This document shows, piece by piece, positions 46,406 through 57,737 of a stretch of DNA of 64,000 nucleotides (position 1 is its first letter; the number at the start of each line of letters is the position of its first letter). The notes beneath the pieces were generated by a model that saw nothing but the letters and a program-made list of their open reading frames with translations, was not told where the DNA came from and made no database searches. The position numbers and the translations under genes are program-made. Source of the DNA: Cryptomeria japonica (taxonomy: Eukaryota; Streptophyta; Pinopsida; Cupressales; Cupressaceae); NCBI RefSeq assembly GCF_030272615.1, contig NC_081408.1, positions 305,135,950 through 305,199,949 of the forward strand. Reading direction: 5' to 3'.

Positions 46406-48025
46406 TTGGAAGCCTGAGGGTAGGATTCCTTTATAGTTTGCTGCCTCCCATCAGCTATGTTTTGCTTTCTCTCCTCATCCCTATGCCATTTCATAGTTTT
46501 ACATCCTGGTGGGGATCTTGAAGCACCAAAATCAGCCTTGGACATGGTTCTGGTTTTCACCCCATTAAGGCCTCCTACCTTCTTAGTTTTTATTTTCTTT
46601 CCATTTCCTGTTATGTTTTCTTCTTGTTCCGCTCTAGTCTCATCTTGCATATTACTCCATAGTTCTCCTCTTTTCTGGGATGATGTAGGCGTATCAACTC
46701 CAATATTCTAGAATAACGCATTTAAATTTACCTAAGGCGATCCAAACTTGTTGCTCCTTCCAAGTTTAATTTCATGTTCTTCAAATTCATCTAGGCATTG
46801 TTCATCTTTTTTTGGTATAGAATCTTGAAAGACCTCATGATGAGAGTCAGTGATATTCTCAATCTCACCATCTTCAACTGTCTCTTCATTGATTTCATTC
46901 TCCTTCTCCTATTTCTGTAGAGCCTCAAAGATATTGACTGTTTTGATCTCAAACTCCCTGATTTCATTCTTTTTATTCTCCTTCATAGGGGGATTCTTAG
47001 GAAGGTCAATTCTATCTCCTTCTGATGGTTCTGGTATATTGACAGAGCTTTCGCTTTTTCCTTCTAACTTGTTACCTTCTTTGTTATTATTCTTTTCTTT
47101 CCAGACCTGTTTGTGGGTATTTGTTATCACAGGTTTTTTAGGGTTGCTAGGACAAGCCTTAGCCCAGTGACCAACTTTTTTGCAAGAAAAGCACACAAAG
47201 GGGAGTGATTCAAACTCTATTGACTGTTCCCATAATCCAAGTTTGGAGCTAATATCAATAGTGCTAGGAAGGTCCATATTCTGTGAGATGTTGACACAGA
47301 TACGCACCTAAACCAATCTCTTGCGAGCTGCTATTATTGGATCTATCGCAACAAGCTCCCCAAAGGAGTTGGTGATTCCTGAGAAAACATCCTCCACCCA
47401 GTAGTCCAATGGCAAACCTAGCAGCCTTACCCAAACCGGAGCAGTTTCAAAGAAAGAGTCATTGAGTTCCATGTTAGGAGACCATTTTCTCACAGATAAA
47501 GAAGATTTACCAAACATCTAGGAACCACCACTTAAAGCAGCTTCCATATCTTCCCCACAAGAGAATGAGAATACGAAAAAGCCTCTAGGCAGGGTAGAGA
47601 CATCAACCTGACCTTTCATTCTCCATTTTCTCTTAATAAAAGACCTTACATCCTCATAAAGAGATGCTATGATCGATAACTAAATCAGGAATCTCAATAG
47701 CAAGTTTACCCACTTTATTATCTGATATATCTTTCACAAAGGGGAAAGATGATTTACTAGTTGGTTTTCCAAATGCTTTCCTTGCAAAAAGACTACTCTA
47801 GGGTTTGGAAACTTGCCCCTCCTTGATATTTTCTGAGTCAACTTTCACCGCCTCGGGGCTCGATTCTTGGGAATCTTTCAACTGTTTGCGGTTAGGGGGA
47901 GGGTCCTGTAGCCGTGGGTCCCCATCTTGTCTTCCATCCTCATCATCCATTGCTTGTCCTTTAGCTGCAGTGGATTTAGAACCAGAGGATCCAGCCTCGA
48001 TGTTCCCTCCATTTCCCAATTTCAA
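46402..48025 (-). pseudogene. LINE-M ORF1 (DUF4283 and zinc knuckle)
   Basis: ATG 48025 opens an Asp/Ser-rich N-terminus. After a damaged stretch (about 47800-47520) the DUF4283 part continues with APVWVRLLGLPLDYWVEDVF and a CCHC knuckle CFSCKKVGHWAKAC at 47193-47152. A Lys/Glu-rich C-terminus ends QASK-TGA at 46402. The main frame is continuous from 47517 with single stops. ORF1 proteins coat LINE RNA. Confidence 0.8.
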
Positions 48026-48050
48026 ATTTCCACATGCAAACGTTGTGTAT

Positions 48051-48118
48051 GCACACTTAGCGGTATTGTATTACTCTAAAATTTTCTAAGTGTTGCCATC
48101 AATGCCAAAGGGGGAGAT
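48051..48118 (+). other. NA2 tail and terminal polypurine tract
   Basis: NA2 sequence resumes after LINE-M with GCACACTTA. CCATCAATGCC then precedes AAAGGGGGAGAT at 48107-48118, directly abutting the LTR. The same phrase and tract abut the copia and NA1 3' LTRs. Confidence 0.8.
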
Positions 48119-49141
48119 AGTTGGATTGATGATAATTGTAATGTATTCATCACTTGTTGTCATTGATGAAACACTCTCAAACACATATATGATTACATTG
48201 ACTACCGGTGTAACTTCAATTGGTTTATACTACCAACCGATATGTTTAAGGTCTATCTCTAACCAGTACTTTATGTCAACTGGTATGTGCCTAAGAGATA
48301 ACCTGTGATTACACTAAGTCAACATCAAAATGAAGATAAAGTTGAAGGTGAAGATCAAGTAGAAGATTATAGGATAATGATTCACTAGTTTTATTCCAAC
48401 TGGTATTGACTGCTCTAATCGGTATCTATACACTGCACCTAGGAAATTGTGCTCCTATGGCTGACATAAGGTCTGAATGTCTATTTAAAGACATCTTAGT
48501 GAAGCATTTCATGAGAGATGAAAAAGAGAGAACATATATAGAAGAGGTGATCTATGCGAATACTTTTGTTGAAGAGCGATAAGTGTTTAGATGGAGAGCA
48601 GTGTTGAATGTAGTTAGAATGATCTGATCAAGCAAGTTTTGTGCTACTCATAACATATCAAATCTTTCTTGTTGTTTTTTAATCATTACAACAAAATAAA
48701 ATCCCCTAACCAGGTAAGCTCTAACAAGCTTCATTGTGAAAATCCTCTAACAAGGTGATCCATTAGTTTGGATTCTAAAATCCTCCAGCAAGGTTACTCT
48801 TAACATGGTATAAGCTTCCAATCAAGCTTGGGATCTCTAACAAGATTCACTCCTAGCAAAGCTCTTTGTAAGACCTTAACCGGTCAGTTTTCTATTACTA
48901 TAGATAGTTAACTTGTGAGTTCCATCTCACCATGGTTTTTACCTATTTGGGTTTTCCACGTATAAAACTTGTGTTATGGTGGATGTTCTACTTTATGTGG
49001 ATGTTGTTATTTCATTTTGGATAGCATGTATTTTGTTCAAATGCTTAGTTAAGTTCATCTACCAGTTAGTGTTTAAAGTTGTGTGTGTTTTGGTGTCACT
49101 GATTCACCCCCCCCCCCTCTTAGTTCTTTTCAAGACCATCA
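48119..49141 (+). repeat. NA2 3' LTR
   Basis: It begins AGTTGGATTGATGATAATTG (the TG is mutated to AG) after the polypurine tract and ends ...GACCATCA. It contains the family modules: the 'CCTAACCAGGTAAGC' block near 48700-48890, TTTGGGTTTTCCACGTATAA near 48945, and a C-run before the end. Confidence 0.8.
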
Positions 49142-49145
49142 AAGG

Positions 49146-49477
49146 TAACTAATGTCATTTGCACCATTTGTAACAATTATGGTCATGTGGCTATGAATTA
49201 CAAAAGGAGAACTAGAAGAGGCAATGCATGACCTTGGAGATCATTTGGAATGGCCTGCTATCATTGTCATAAACCGAGACACATGGCGAAGTTTTGTAAA
49301 GCCAAGAAGAAGAAACTGGTTAATCATCTTGTAGACCAAAACAGTAAGCAAAAGGTAAATGTTGAGGAAACCAGAGAAGAGATGAACCAAATCTGGAAGA
49401 AGAAGAAGAGTGACGATTTTCCTACAGAAGAATATAATCCTTCACCAAGTGTGGAGAATCTTACACTGGTGAATTGA
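49146..49477 (+). pseudogene. NA1 ORF1, right part with two zinc knuckles
   Basis: Directly after NA2 the array resumes: CTICNNYGHVAMNY near 49160 (last ligand Tyr) and CYHCHKPRHMAKFC at 49258, then a Lys/Glu-rich end to TGA 49475-49477. It matches NA2 33755-34093 nearly block for block, which fixes the NA2 insertion point within NA1 ORF1. Confidence 0.75.
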
Positions 49478-49972
49478 TCCTTTCAACAAGGCTAACGAGA
49501 GCATAGCGGTAAATCTACTTCCGGACCCCTCGAAAGATGAGTGGTAAGAAAGCTTGCATCTTTGACTCATTCTGTGAGAGATCTTGATATCTTTGTCAAT
49601 CAGTTTTTTGAAAGTTTTTCAATCGGTTTTACACCTGTTAATATTGAATATATCATCAAGCGGTGTATTAGGGTTTGTAACCCTTGAGATCGAGCAATTA
49701 ATGTAGTAGGTAAAGATTATAAAAATGAGTGTTACTATGTTATTTTTACCCTAAATACATTCAAAAGAGAATTCTTCAGCACTTGCAGAGCAAAGAGAAA
49801 TTCGCTAGCTGGTCTTAGACAAATTTGTGTTGTAAACTACATGATTGAAGTTGATTCAAAGATTAGTGAAGGTTGAACTGGTGTGCATTTGAGTAATCAA
49901 CCAGTAATCGAGGCAGTGCATGAGAATTAAGGTATTTCTTTGTAAATCCCTTTTTGAATCAAGTTTATATGA
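49478..49972 (+). other. NA1 spacer between ORF1 and ORF2
   Basis: A+T-rich spacer matching the NA2 spacer 34094-34535. It includes AAGGTATTTCTTTGTAAAT about 40 bases before the ORF2 ATG, a possible splice donor shared by the family. Confidence 0.4.
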
Positions 49973-50942
49973 ATGGCTTCGTCATCTAAGTAGGTAGAGA
50001 GGCTAATGATCACATTAGAACCTATGGAGGTTGTGGAATCGGAACAAATAGTGTCTTACAATGCTTTATCTCAAGTTCCTGAAGGTGTTATCATAAAAGG
50101 TGATTTATCTAGTTATATTGATTGTAAAATCAAAGATTTAGGATCACTATCAATTTATTCTCAATTGAAATCCCTGTGTGATAAGAGCAGAAAGATCCAA
50201 CCTAAATTTATTAGGGTTTATGAGAAGGGTTTTCATAATGCGGTTTATTTTCTTGAGGATTTTGAAGAAGAACGCATCAGAATCATTCTAAGTCGTGTTC
50301 ATGGTGAAAACATGTATTTGGAAAGGACACACACTATAACAAAGGAAGTTATCCATGTTGTGACTGGTTTTTGGTCAACCAATGAAGCTCCCAAAGCTGA
50401 GGCAAATTTCTAAAGAGACTGTAACCACTTTAACCTCATGTACCTTTGATGGGCATGCATTTTTTGTTAATAACATTAAGGAACCAGTGGTTAAACTAGC
50501 TACTATGGTTATCGGTTACAGGATATTCTATTCTAATAGAATGAACAATGTGCCATCTGCAACAGTGCATACAGCCTATAGAATGATTGCTGAGAATGTA
50601 GATTATGACCTATGTGAAGCCATAAGGAGTCAATTGATGTTGAATCTACAATCAATTAAGAAGGACAACAGTCAGAAGTTCAAATTTGGTTAGTTATTGA
50701 TTGGTTTATTATTTTACTTTCAGAATTTCCTACCAGGAATTGGTGATATTGAATAGTCTAAAGACCTACCGGTAACTGCTCAGATAAAGAACAACATTAA
50801 GGTTGTTAAGAAAACTTTCTCTACTGCAATGACCAAGTACTTCAATGAATTTAAAAAGAAAATGAGTATGAGGGTTAGGCTACCTGAAGATGTGATGAAA
50901 AACTTTGATAAGGACATCATTTTCATAGTCACCACTGATTTA
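49973..50942 (+). pseudogene. NA1 ORF2, left part
   Basis: ATG 49973 starts MASSSK with an early TAG. VSYNALSQVPEGVIIKGDLS and YIDCKIKDLGSL follow, then the helical block with RTHTITKEVIHVVTGF. After a frameshift near 50400 it continues with AYRMIAENVDYDLCEAIRSQ and a hydrophobic LLIGLLFYFQNFLPGIG block, with a TAG in the same codon (FKFGxLL) as NA2. It is cut at 50942 by NA3, and the frame resumes at 58984. No function is known. Confidence 0.7.
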
Positions 50943-50947
50943 TGTCT

Positions 50948-52044
50948 TGTTAGGCCCAATATGGAAAGCTAATGTACTGAGAGGGGAGGGGTGAATCAGT
51001 ACTTCAAAACTTTTCTTCAATAATAACTTTACTATTATGCATAAACCGAATAGTGCAGTAACATAATATAAAGCTAAAACAAATAGATAACAATCATACA
51101 TGATTCACTCCATAACACATATATTCTGGTTACGTAGAAAAACTTCACTACTGCAATAATAAAGAGTGCTTGGTTAGAGCTACATGTTTAGCTATTTCTG
51201 ATAGCTTACCCTGTTAGGAGTAACAAGATCTGTTAGATCTACCTTGCTAAAGGATTTTACAACACTTAAACTAAATGTTGTACCTGGTTAGAGGCTTTAC
51301 AATTTATAGACTTGATTAGAGTCTTTTACCCTATTAAAGGTTTCTCTTACAACTTCAAAATATTACAATAAATCATTACAAATATCTGCAACTTTACATC
51401 TGGAATGTTATAGCAGATTCTATGTGCTCAGAATAGATTACCTTGCTTATAGCATACCTCGGTAACCCATATAGTAACTCGATAAACCCTTCTGTTTACT
51501 CTATTCTTTTATTGTTCTTTGAAATCCTTCTCAGTGACCTCTGTGTCTCTGTAACAGTCATAACACTTAGTGCTTTTACATGTCTTGCTTCATATATCTC
51601 TATATCTTCCTTTTTGTCAAGCTACATGCTTATTTCTGATCTTAATCCATGTTGTATAAATAGATCTCTTATGACGATGATTCTTTCATTGCTTCCATCT
51701 TACATACATGTTTTATCGAATGAATAACAATGCAAAATATTTCATTGGTTAGATGACCTCAAAATCATACACAATCTTTAAGTGCAATTTCCAATGTGAT
51801 AACGGTTAGATGTTCCTTGATCTTGTAACAAGTTTTCATATCACTCAGTGTGTCATCTTTGTTGCTCGGTAGTCATGAAATGATACTTGGTAGACAGCTC
51901 GGTGTATACTACGCTCTGAGACTACTTTCTTCAATAACCGACTGGACTGTTCATACCGACTGAATATTTTGGTAGTAGTAACCGACTAGAGTATATAGAA
52001 TAACTTTGAACAAAAAACTAATGGCAACTTGATAAGTAGTAATG
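50948..52044 (-). repeat. NA3 3' LTR
   Basis: On the plus strand it reads from TGTTAGGCCCAATATGG to ...AAGTAGTAA(TG). The terminal CA has mutated to TG. It lacks about 140 bp of extra segments found in the other LTR. Confidence 0.8.
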
Positions 52045-52596
52045 ATCTCCCCTTTTGACATTAGTTGAGATGTTTGACAAAAACTACTTTCAAAGTTATA
52101 ACTCAATAATCTATATACTTGCAAAATTTGACTTATACTGACAGTATATAAAATAGTAAATCCAGATATACTCCCCTTATCGATATACTTGTACAAAACT
52201 CTGACTTAGCATGCTTGGTGATCAATGTTCTATGTGCTGCTCTTGATCTTTGCTTACTATCCTGTTCACTGCTCGGTTCACTGCTCTTGGATACTCTGCT
52301 TGCTTTGCTCGGTATACTCCCCCTGTATACTATACTCCTTTTGTTTGATACTTTGTATACTACACTCCCCCAATACTGTATCACTCCCCTTTTTTGACAA
52401 ACATCAAAACTTAATTACCATTCGGGGGTGGTAACTGGTCAAAAATGGATTTGTACTTGGTCTGTGCTTTGGTGAGAGCGACAGAGAGTACAATATTTAC
52501 ACTGTCCATTAAAGAATTATGTGCTTGAATATCAGCCAATAATGATATTAAGCCATCTAGAGTGCTTTCCTCTTGTGTAGTAGATAAGGAGGTGGC
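52045..52596 (-). other. NA3 3' untranslated region with repeated polypurine tracts
   Basis: On the minus strand several GGGGAG tracts occur (for example near 52385, 52366, 52320 and 52175), and the last, GTCAAAAGGGGAGAT, abuts the LTR at 52045. This matches the repeated-tract layout of NA1, NA2 and the copia element. No ORF is supported. Confidence 0.65.
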
Positions 52597-55500
52597 TCAG
52601 TTGATCTGTTCTTGGACGGATGAAAGATGAGGAAGGAATAATGTCTGAAGTGTCATTATGTCCATCCTGATCTTGTGTTCTTCATTTCTTAGGTCCAATT
52701 GTTGAGCCATGAGCTTTTGTAACCTTGTATAGAAATTCTGAACTGAATTTGGCTCTATGGTCAACTTATTTGAGAGATCGGTGATCTCTTTCTCAATTGC
52801 CTCTATTTTATTCTTAATGTCTTTAATGAATAAAGAAAATGTGCAGAGTTTCTGAAATAAATAAAGAATGTGCTTGAGTTGAGGAGTCAACTCAACAATA
52901 AATTTGACAAGTTTAACTTTGCCAATAGCTATAGCTTTCTGTACCTCTTCTATCATTTTTGTAGTGAGCTCTTTGTCTTTTAGCTTGCTCAAATACTCTG
53001 ATCCATCTACTCCAGATGTCTCTATCTTTGTTAGGAGTTCATCTAGTTGAATGTGGATTGCTGCATCTGTTGACACTGTAGCTTCAGGTAGCATATCTAT
53101 TAAGAGTGCTTTCACCTTTTGAAGTACCTTATTTTTCTTTTGAATCGCCATTTGCTTCTCTTGTTCGGCCTTTGCTTTGCATAGTTCACCAAAATCAATG
53201 AGTGCTTGCCCCTTTAATTTTGATATATCTACATTGAGCAACACTATTGGTTTTGACAAATCAACTTTTAAACTATACTTTTTCATCTTCTTTTCTTTAC
53301 CTTTCACCGATGGAACTGAGACAATGGCTTGTGAGGCTTGATGATCCTTGATAGGTTGCTCGATAGAGGCAACACTTTGATCGGTTTCTTTAGCCTCTAT
53401 AGTGTCCTTTGGTGTCTTGGTACTTGGTGTCTTAGTTGCAACATTTGTAGTGCTAGAAAGTGCTTGAGATGTCTGTTCTTCAGTAGTACCTTCTCCTGTT
53501 GTAGACTTGTGACCTTCGGTGCCTTGATTCGTGTCATGAGGGGTTTCGGTTGAGACAGGTTGTTTGACCGGTGGATAAGGCTGAACTTGTTCCAAGACTG
53601 ATTCACTAGATACAAGTTTTGCATATGCATTGCCTTCTATCATTTCCTATTCCGGTGCCTCCGTATCCATGACATCTTCATCTATTTGAATGGTGTCAGC
53701 AGGGTCTTGCTCGGTAGTATCAGGATCTTGCTCGGTGACATCAACAATTTCAACTATAGCTTGCTCACCAGCATCCTTGATTTTAAATATTTCCTACCAT
53801 TTTGCTTTTGTTTCATTTTCAACTTCAATATACAACCCATTCATCAGTTTTAAGGCTCTCTGTTTGACAAGAAACTTTGAGTTGTAGGTTGTCATATGTT
53901 CTTTTATTTCAGCTACTGACATGTCAGGAAAGAGATGAACCAGACTTCTTTCTCTGATCTGTTTCTTTGAGTCCATTGCATACTTCCACCTATTATCAAT
54001 ATGCAAATAAAGTTCATTCAGAAGTGACTTAGTTAGTTCCAATGGATCCAACCAGAATTTTAGAAGTGTGCAGATGACAGCTTCTTCAATTTGTCTCTTC
54101 TCATCATTATTTCTGGTTTCATACTTGACATATCTAAATGATCCAAATCCTCCATATTCTTTCAAATTAGCATAGAAGTTTTCAACACTATGTACATTTA
54201 CCTACTTGCTTTTGACAATCTAAAATTTGCTTGCATCCTCTGATTCGGTATCACTAGACTCTTTTGCCAAAATGAGTCTCCGAGTAGATTTCTTATAGGT
54301 CTTTGTTACCTTGGGAACAGTAACACTCTTTGTTTTCTTACTCGGTGAAGCTACAGATGCTCTAGTTTTAGGTCGCTTTGGAGGTGGAGTCGGTGAGGCC
54401 TTTGATGTGTCCTGTTTCTTTCTCTTCAACACTTTTCCCTTAGGCAATTTGGTGCTCAATGTTATAGCTGCCTCTTGGGCTTCAGATTCCTCTTCGGTAA
54501 TGGCAATGGTGCCTTTGATAGGTGTGGAGGAAGAATCTTCTCCAAATTTCTCTGTTAATGCCTTTATCATCTTTGTTGCCTTTCTTGTAGCTTTGGGTAC
54601 TACAATGCTCATTTTTACTTTTTCCTTTACTTCTTCATAGGTTCCATACCTCAGCTCAGTAGCATGTCTAGGAAATGTAAGAAATGCATCAATATGCTAT
54701 TGTGTGATGTCAAAATAAATCTCATAACCCATCAGTGACAAATATTGAGTCCTTGGTTCCACAGCATTCACATAATAGTAATCAGTGTCAACTTCAAAAC
54801 ATATGTCATTTTTGTATTTCTCCACTAGCTGGGGTGGAATCCAATACCTGTTATGCATTTTCTCTTGGAACTTACTAAAGTAATCATCCATAATATCATT
54901 TAAATTATCACCTAACTTCTTAATGAAGTCATTGATCTGATGGGTGATTGGTCGGTGTAGTTCCCAAACAACTTTACCGACTGATGGAAAGAATTTTTCA
55001 AAATAGAAAAACATGCATACAAGTAATGATCCAAACTTTAGTGTATTAGCCGAGTTGTTTTTCTTTGGCTTCCTGATGGTGTTCAGATTCTCAAACGGGT
55101 TCTTCAGCAACACCTCACATAGATCAATTTTCATTCCCTTTTTCACAATTTTGTATGCTAGGTCTACTGCTGCACAGGGTACACTGTTTTCCCTTGCTAA
55201 TTGGAAGAAACAGTAACCTATTACTCTTATGGAAAATTTTAGTTCTTCATCTGTGACATTGTTCAATTTTAATCCTTTGCAATCTGATTCCACTCTGGTT
55301 AAACTGATCAATTCCTTTTGTGATATCATCTTTTGGGCTCAGGCATGATCATAAATAGGGTAACCAGTAATTAGATGAATGATTTCCTTGGTAATCTTAA
55401 TCGGTTGCTCCTCTAACCACATGAAATCATTGTGAACTCTACTCAAAACAAACTTAACCCACTGGGGTTTGAACACACGGGGATAGGTTAGGGCTTCAGT

Positions 55501-55773
55501 TAATCCCTTGATCTTAATGTGCTCATACTTTCTATTCAATTTACCATCTATGCATAATTCATCATAGGTGTCTTTAATTTCAACATGACCGAGTTCTTCA
55601 ACATGACATTTGGTGAAGAATCTCACATCCTCGACTAACAACACTCTGTTCAGGATGAGTGAAAAAGCGGTTTTGTCATCTGGTTCAGATGCAACTTTGG
55701 GAGTCAAGGAGTATTTTAGTGAGGGCTTCTCTACATTCTTGACAACAATGGGATCTTGGATCTTAGGCACCAT
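52597..55773 (-). pseudogene. NA3 ORF2, 1,059 codons, unknown function
   Basis: One frame from ATG 55773 (MVPKIQDPIVVKNVEKP) to a TGA or TAA at 52597 is broken only by stops: TGA at 55339 and TAG at 54697, 54220, 54202, 53794 and 53644. Blocks in order (residue numbers): helical domain with ITKEIIHLITGY (about 127-138); YKIVKKGMKIDLCEVLLKNP then a hydrophobic LLVCMFFYFEKFFPSVG; YLSLMGYEIYFDIT; a basic Ser/Thr/Lys segment with KKTKSVTVPKVTKTYKKST; a helical block SLVHLFPDMSVAEIKEH; a Thr/Gln-rich linker; and a coiled-coil end. Lengths and order match NA1 and NA2. It has no pol or transposase motif; the basic segment suggests nucleic-acid binding or nuclear entry (inference). Confidence 0.75.
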
Positions 55774-56322
55774 TTTAGATTTCAGATAAAAGCTAACAAA
55801 GAATCCTTAGGGTTTCAAGATTTCAAACGACTGATGTTCCACACTTAGCAAATAATAGCAACTTGATAAGATCGGTAAACCAACTTAACAATGCATTGAG
55901 ATTGATGTAAATACCTTGAATTTGCTTTGTAGGAGGTTTGATCGCCTTAGATTCACTTTCCTCTGCTCTCTCAAAAACTTGGTGAGTTGAAAATGACCGC
56001 AAAAATGCTTTTAAGTACACAATATGCCTTATCGAGCTCTGTGTAGGTTAGGTCAAAAACATTAAAAGCACTCGATTCCACTAAACCTTCTTTCCTTTTT
56101 CTGCTTTAGCCGAGTAACCAAACTTCCTTCATTTACCGATTTGATAGGCTTCCTGTATTCACCGACTTGACAGGTTTCTTGTAAAGTGCTTCAAAAGACT
56201 TTGATAGAATTTCAAACTTACTATTACATCTTAATTATGCAGATTTGAATTAAGTACATGATAAAATAGGAACTGTTAAGATTTAACCTTGATAGAATGC
56301 AATCCCTTCATACCTTTACCGA
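55774..56322 (-). other. NA3 spacer between ORF1 and ORF2
   Basis: Spacer with no supported ORF. On the minus strand it contains TTCAAGGTATTTACATC near 55915, the same AGGTATTT found before ORF2 in NA1 and NA2. Confidence 0.45.
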
Positions 56323-57675
56323 TTAATTTGGAATAGGAGCACCTAACTCGGTAGGTAAGGTGCTTTCTTCATTTGACACAATTTCCTTCTTTTTCCAAAT
56401 CATCTTTAATTTGTCTTTTATTTCTTCAGTGTCTTTTCTAGGTTGATCTCTACAATCTCCAGCTAAGTGTCCAACTTTGTGACAATAAAATCATGCCATA
56501 CCAGGATTTCTCCATGATCTTTGATTGTACATCCCAAACCTTATAAAATAGTTGGCACTTATATGTCCATATCTTCCACAACATTCACACCATATCCTTG
56601 TATTGTAATCCCATGGTACTGCAAAATATTGTTGGTAAGGATTTGTGTGAGTTCGGTAACCTCTAGCATTTGCTCAGTGTGCATACCACATATAGTTCTT
56701 TTGCTTTAACCAACACTTCTTGATAATATGTCCATATCTATTGCAGTTTTTACAAAACCCTTTGAATTTTGCCTTCTGATAATTGTTTACAGACTTTTTC
56801 CTACATTGTTTAGATGTGTGACCATATTTATTGCAATTGTAACAATAACCATTGGACTTAGTGACATTCGGTTGCTTACCTTTTTTGATTTGGCACATGT
56901 TGGTAGTATGACCTTGATTTCCACAGTAGTTGCAAATAGGCTTCTTTCTTTTGATGTTGTTCTTGTTTCCATCTTGCTTTGATGATTCTCCTCTCTTGGT
57001 AGTATGAATTCCCTTCTCGGTAGATTCTTTGCCTTTGTAACCGAATCTTGAATCTTTGTTGGGTCTTCTTGTATTCAGTTGCTCATCCAACATCTTTGAT
57101 GCTTCATAACTCTTCTTCAGTGTTTCTTTGGATTTCTTCTCTGTTTCAAGTTCATCGGTCAACCTTGATACTTCAAGTTTCAATGCTTGATTCTCATCAT
57201 CCTTCAGAATTGCTTCATGATGTGCATAACCTAGTTGATCTAACAGATTTTGTTGAATTCTAGTCAACCTTGTGATTTCATCATTCTTATCAGATACTAA
57301 GACTTCAAGTTGTTGTTTCTCTCTTTGTAGATCTCTTACTTTATCCTCGGCTGTCCTTAATGCATCAAGATTTTCAGTCATCTGTGTGCTAAAATGTTCA
57401 TGTTCTCTTTTCATTGCTTTTAGTTGATCAGCCAGTGCTTTGTTCTTTTCTCTCAATACTCCAATCATTTCTTCAGTTTCTTCAGATATACTATTCTCAG
57501 ATGATGTATCAATTTATTCCACTAACTCTTGAGAGTCCTGCAAATCATCAGATAATCTTCTTCTTACTTTCAAAGATTTTTGCATTTGCCTTTGCATGTC
57601 TGCAATCACTTGATTAGCATGATCCAGCTCTTCTTGCAGATACATAATCCTCCTAGATTGTTTATAGCCTTCCAT
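56323..57675 (-). pseudogene. NA3 ORF1 (Gag-like, coiled coil and five zinc knuckles)
   Basis: ATG 57675 (MEGYKQSRRIMYLQEELDHA) lies about 50 bases after the primer-binding site. A single 451-codon frame ends at TAA 56325-56323, with stops near 57508 (TAA), 56674 (TGA) and about 56488 (TGA). The first 220 residues are a coiled coil with heptad Leu. Five knuckles follow: CNYCGNQGHTTNMC, CYNCNKYGHTSKQC, CKNCNRYGHIIKKC, CECCGRYGHISANY (last ligand Tyr) and a fifth whose first Cys is the TGA stop (YCHKVGHLAGDC). The NA1 and NA2 genes have the same plan with four knuckles. No known capsid domain is visible. Confidence 0.8.
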
Positions 57676-57721
57676 TGATAAGATCTTTCTCTTTAGGTAG
57701 TTAAACCCTTTTCCAAGATTG

Positions 57722-57736
57722 AAGCTCTGATACCAA
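57722..57736 (-). other. NA3 primer-binding site
   Basis: On the minus strand TTGGTATCAGAGC follows the LTR, a perfect tRNA-Met-type site identical to that of the copia element. Confidence 0.85.
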
Positions 57737-57737
57737 T

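Larger units (their letters stand above)
37862..48050 (-). mobile_element. LINE-M: minus-strand L1-type LINE with an extra ORF3
   Basis: Read on the minus strand, ORF1 (48025-46402), ORF2 (46405-39902, endonuclease, RT, RNase H) and ORF3 (39897 to about 38080) follow each other, then a 3' end ACTTAATCAAAAACA at 37862. It interrupts the tail of NA2. A solo LTR is inserted in the endonuclease region. Without that LTR it is about 7.9 kb. The 5' edge near 48050 is placed where NA2 tail sequence (GCACACTTA) resumes; no clear TSD was found. Confidence 0.75.
31761..49141 (+). mobile_element. NA2: inner non-autonomous Tork-like LTR element
   Basis: The left LTR (31761-32735) lacks about 92 bp at its start relative to the right LTR (48119-49141). 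The internal order repeats that of NA1: primer-binding site, ORF1, ORF2, repeated polypurine tracts. It sits inside NA1 ORF1, whose zinc-knuckle array resumes directly after 49141. LINE-M is inserted between its ORF2 and its last polypurine tract. Because the left end is truncated, no TSD can be read. Confidence 0.8.

Noticed and set aside
52215-52434. Plus-strand small frames in the NA3 3' region
   Set aside because: They read through C/T-rich polypurine-tract complements and have no motif.
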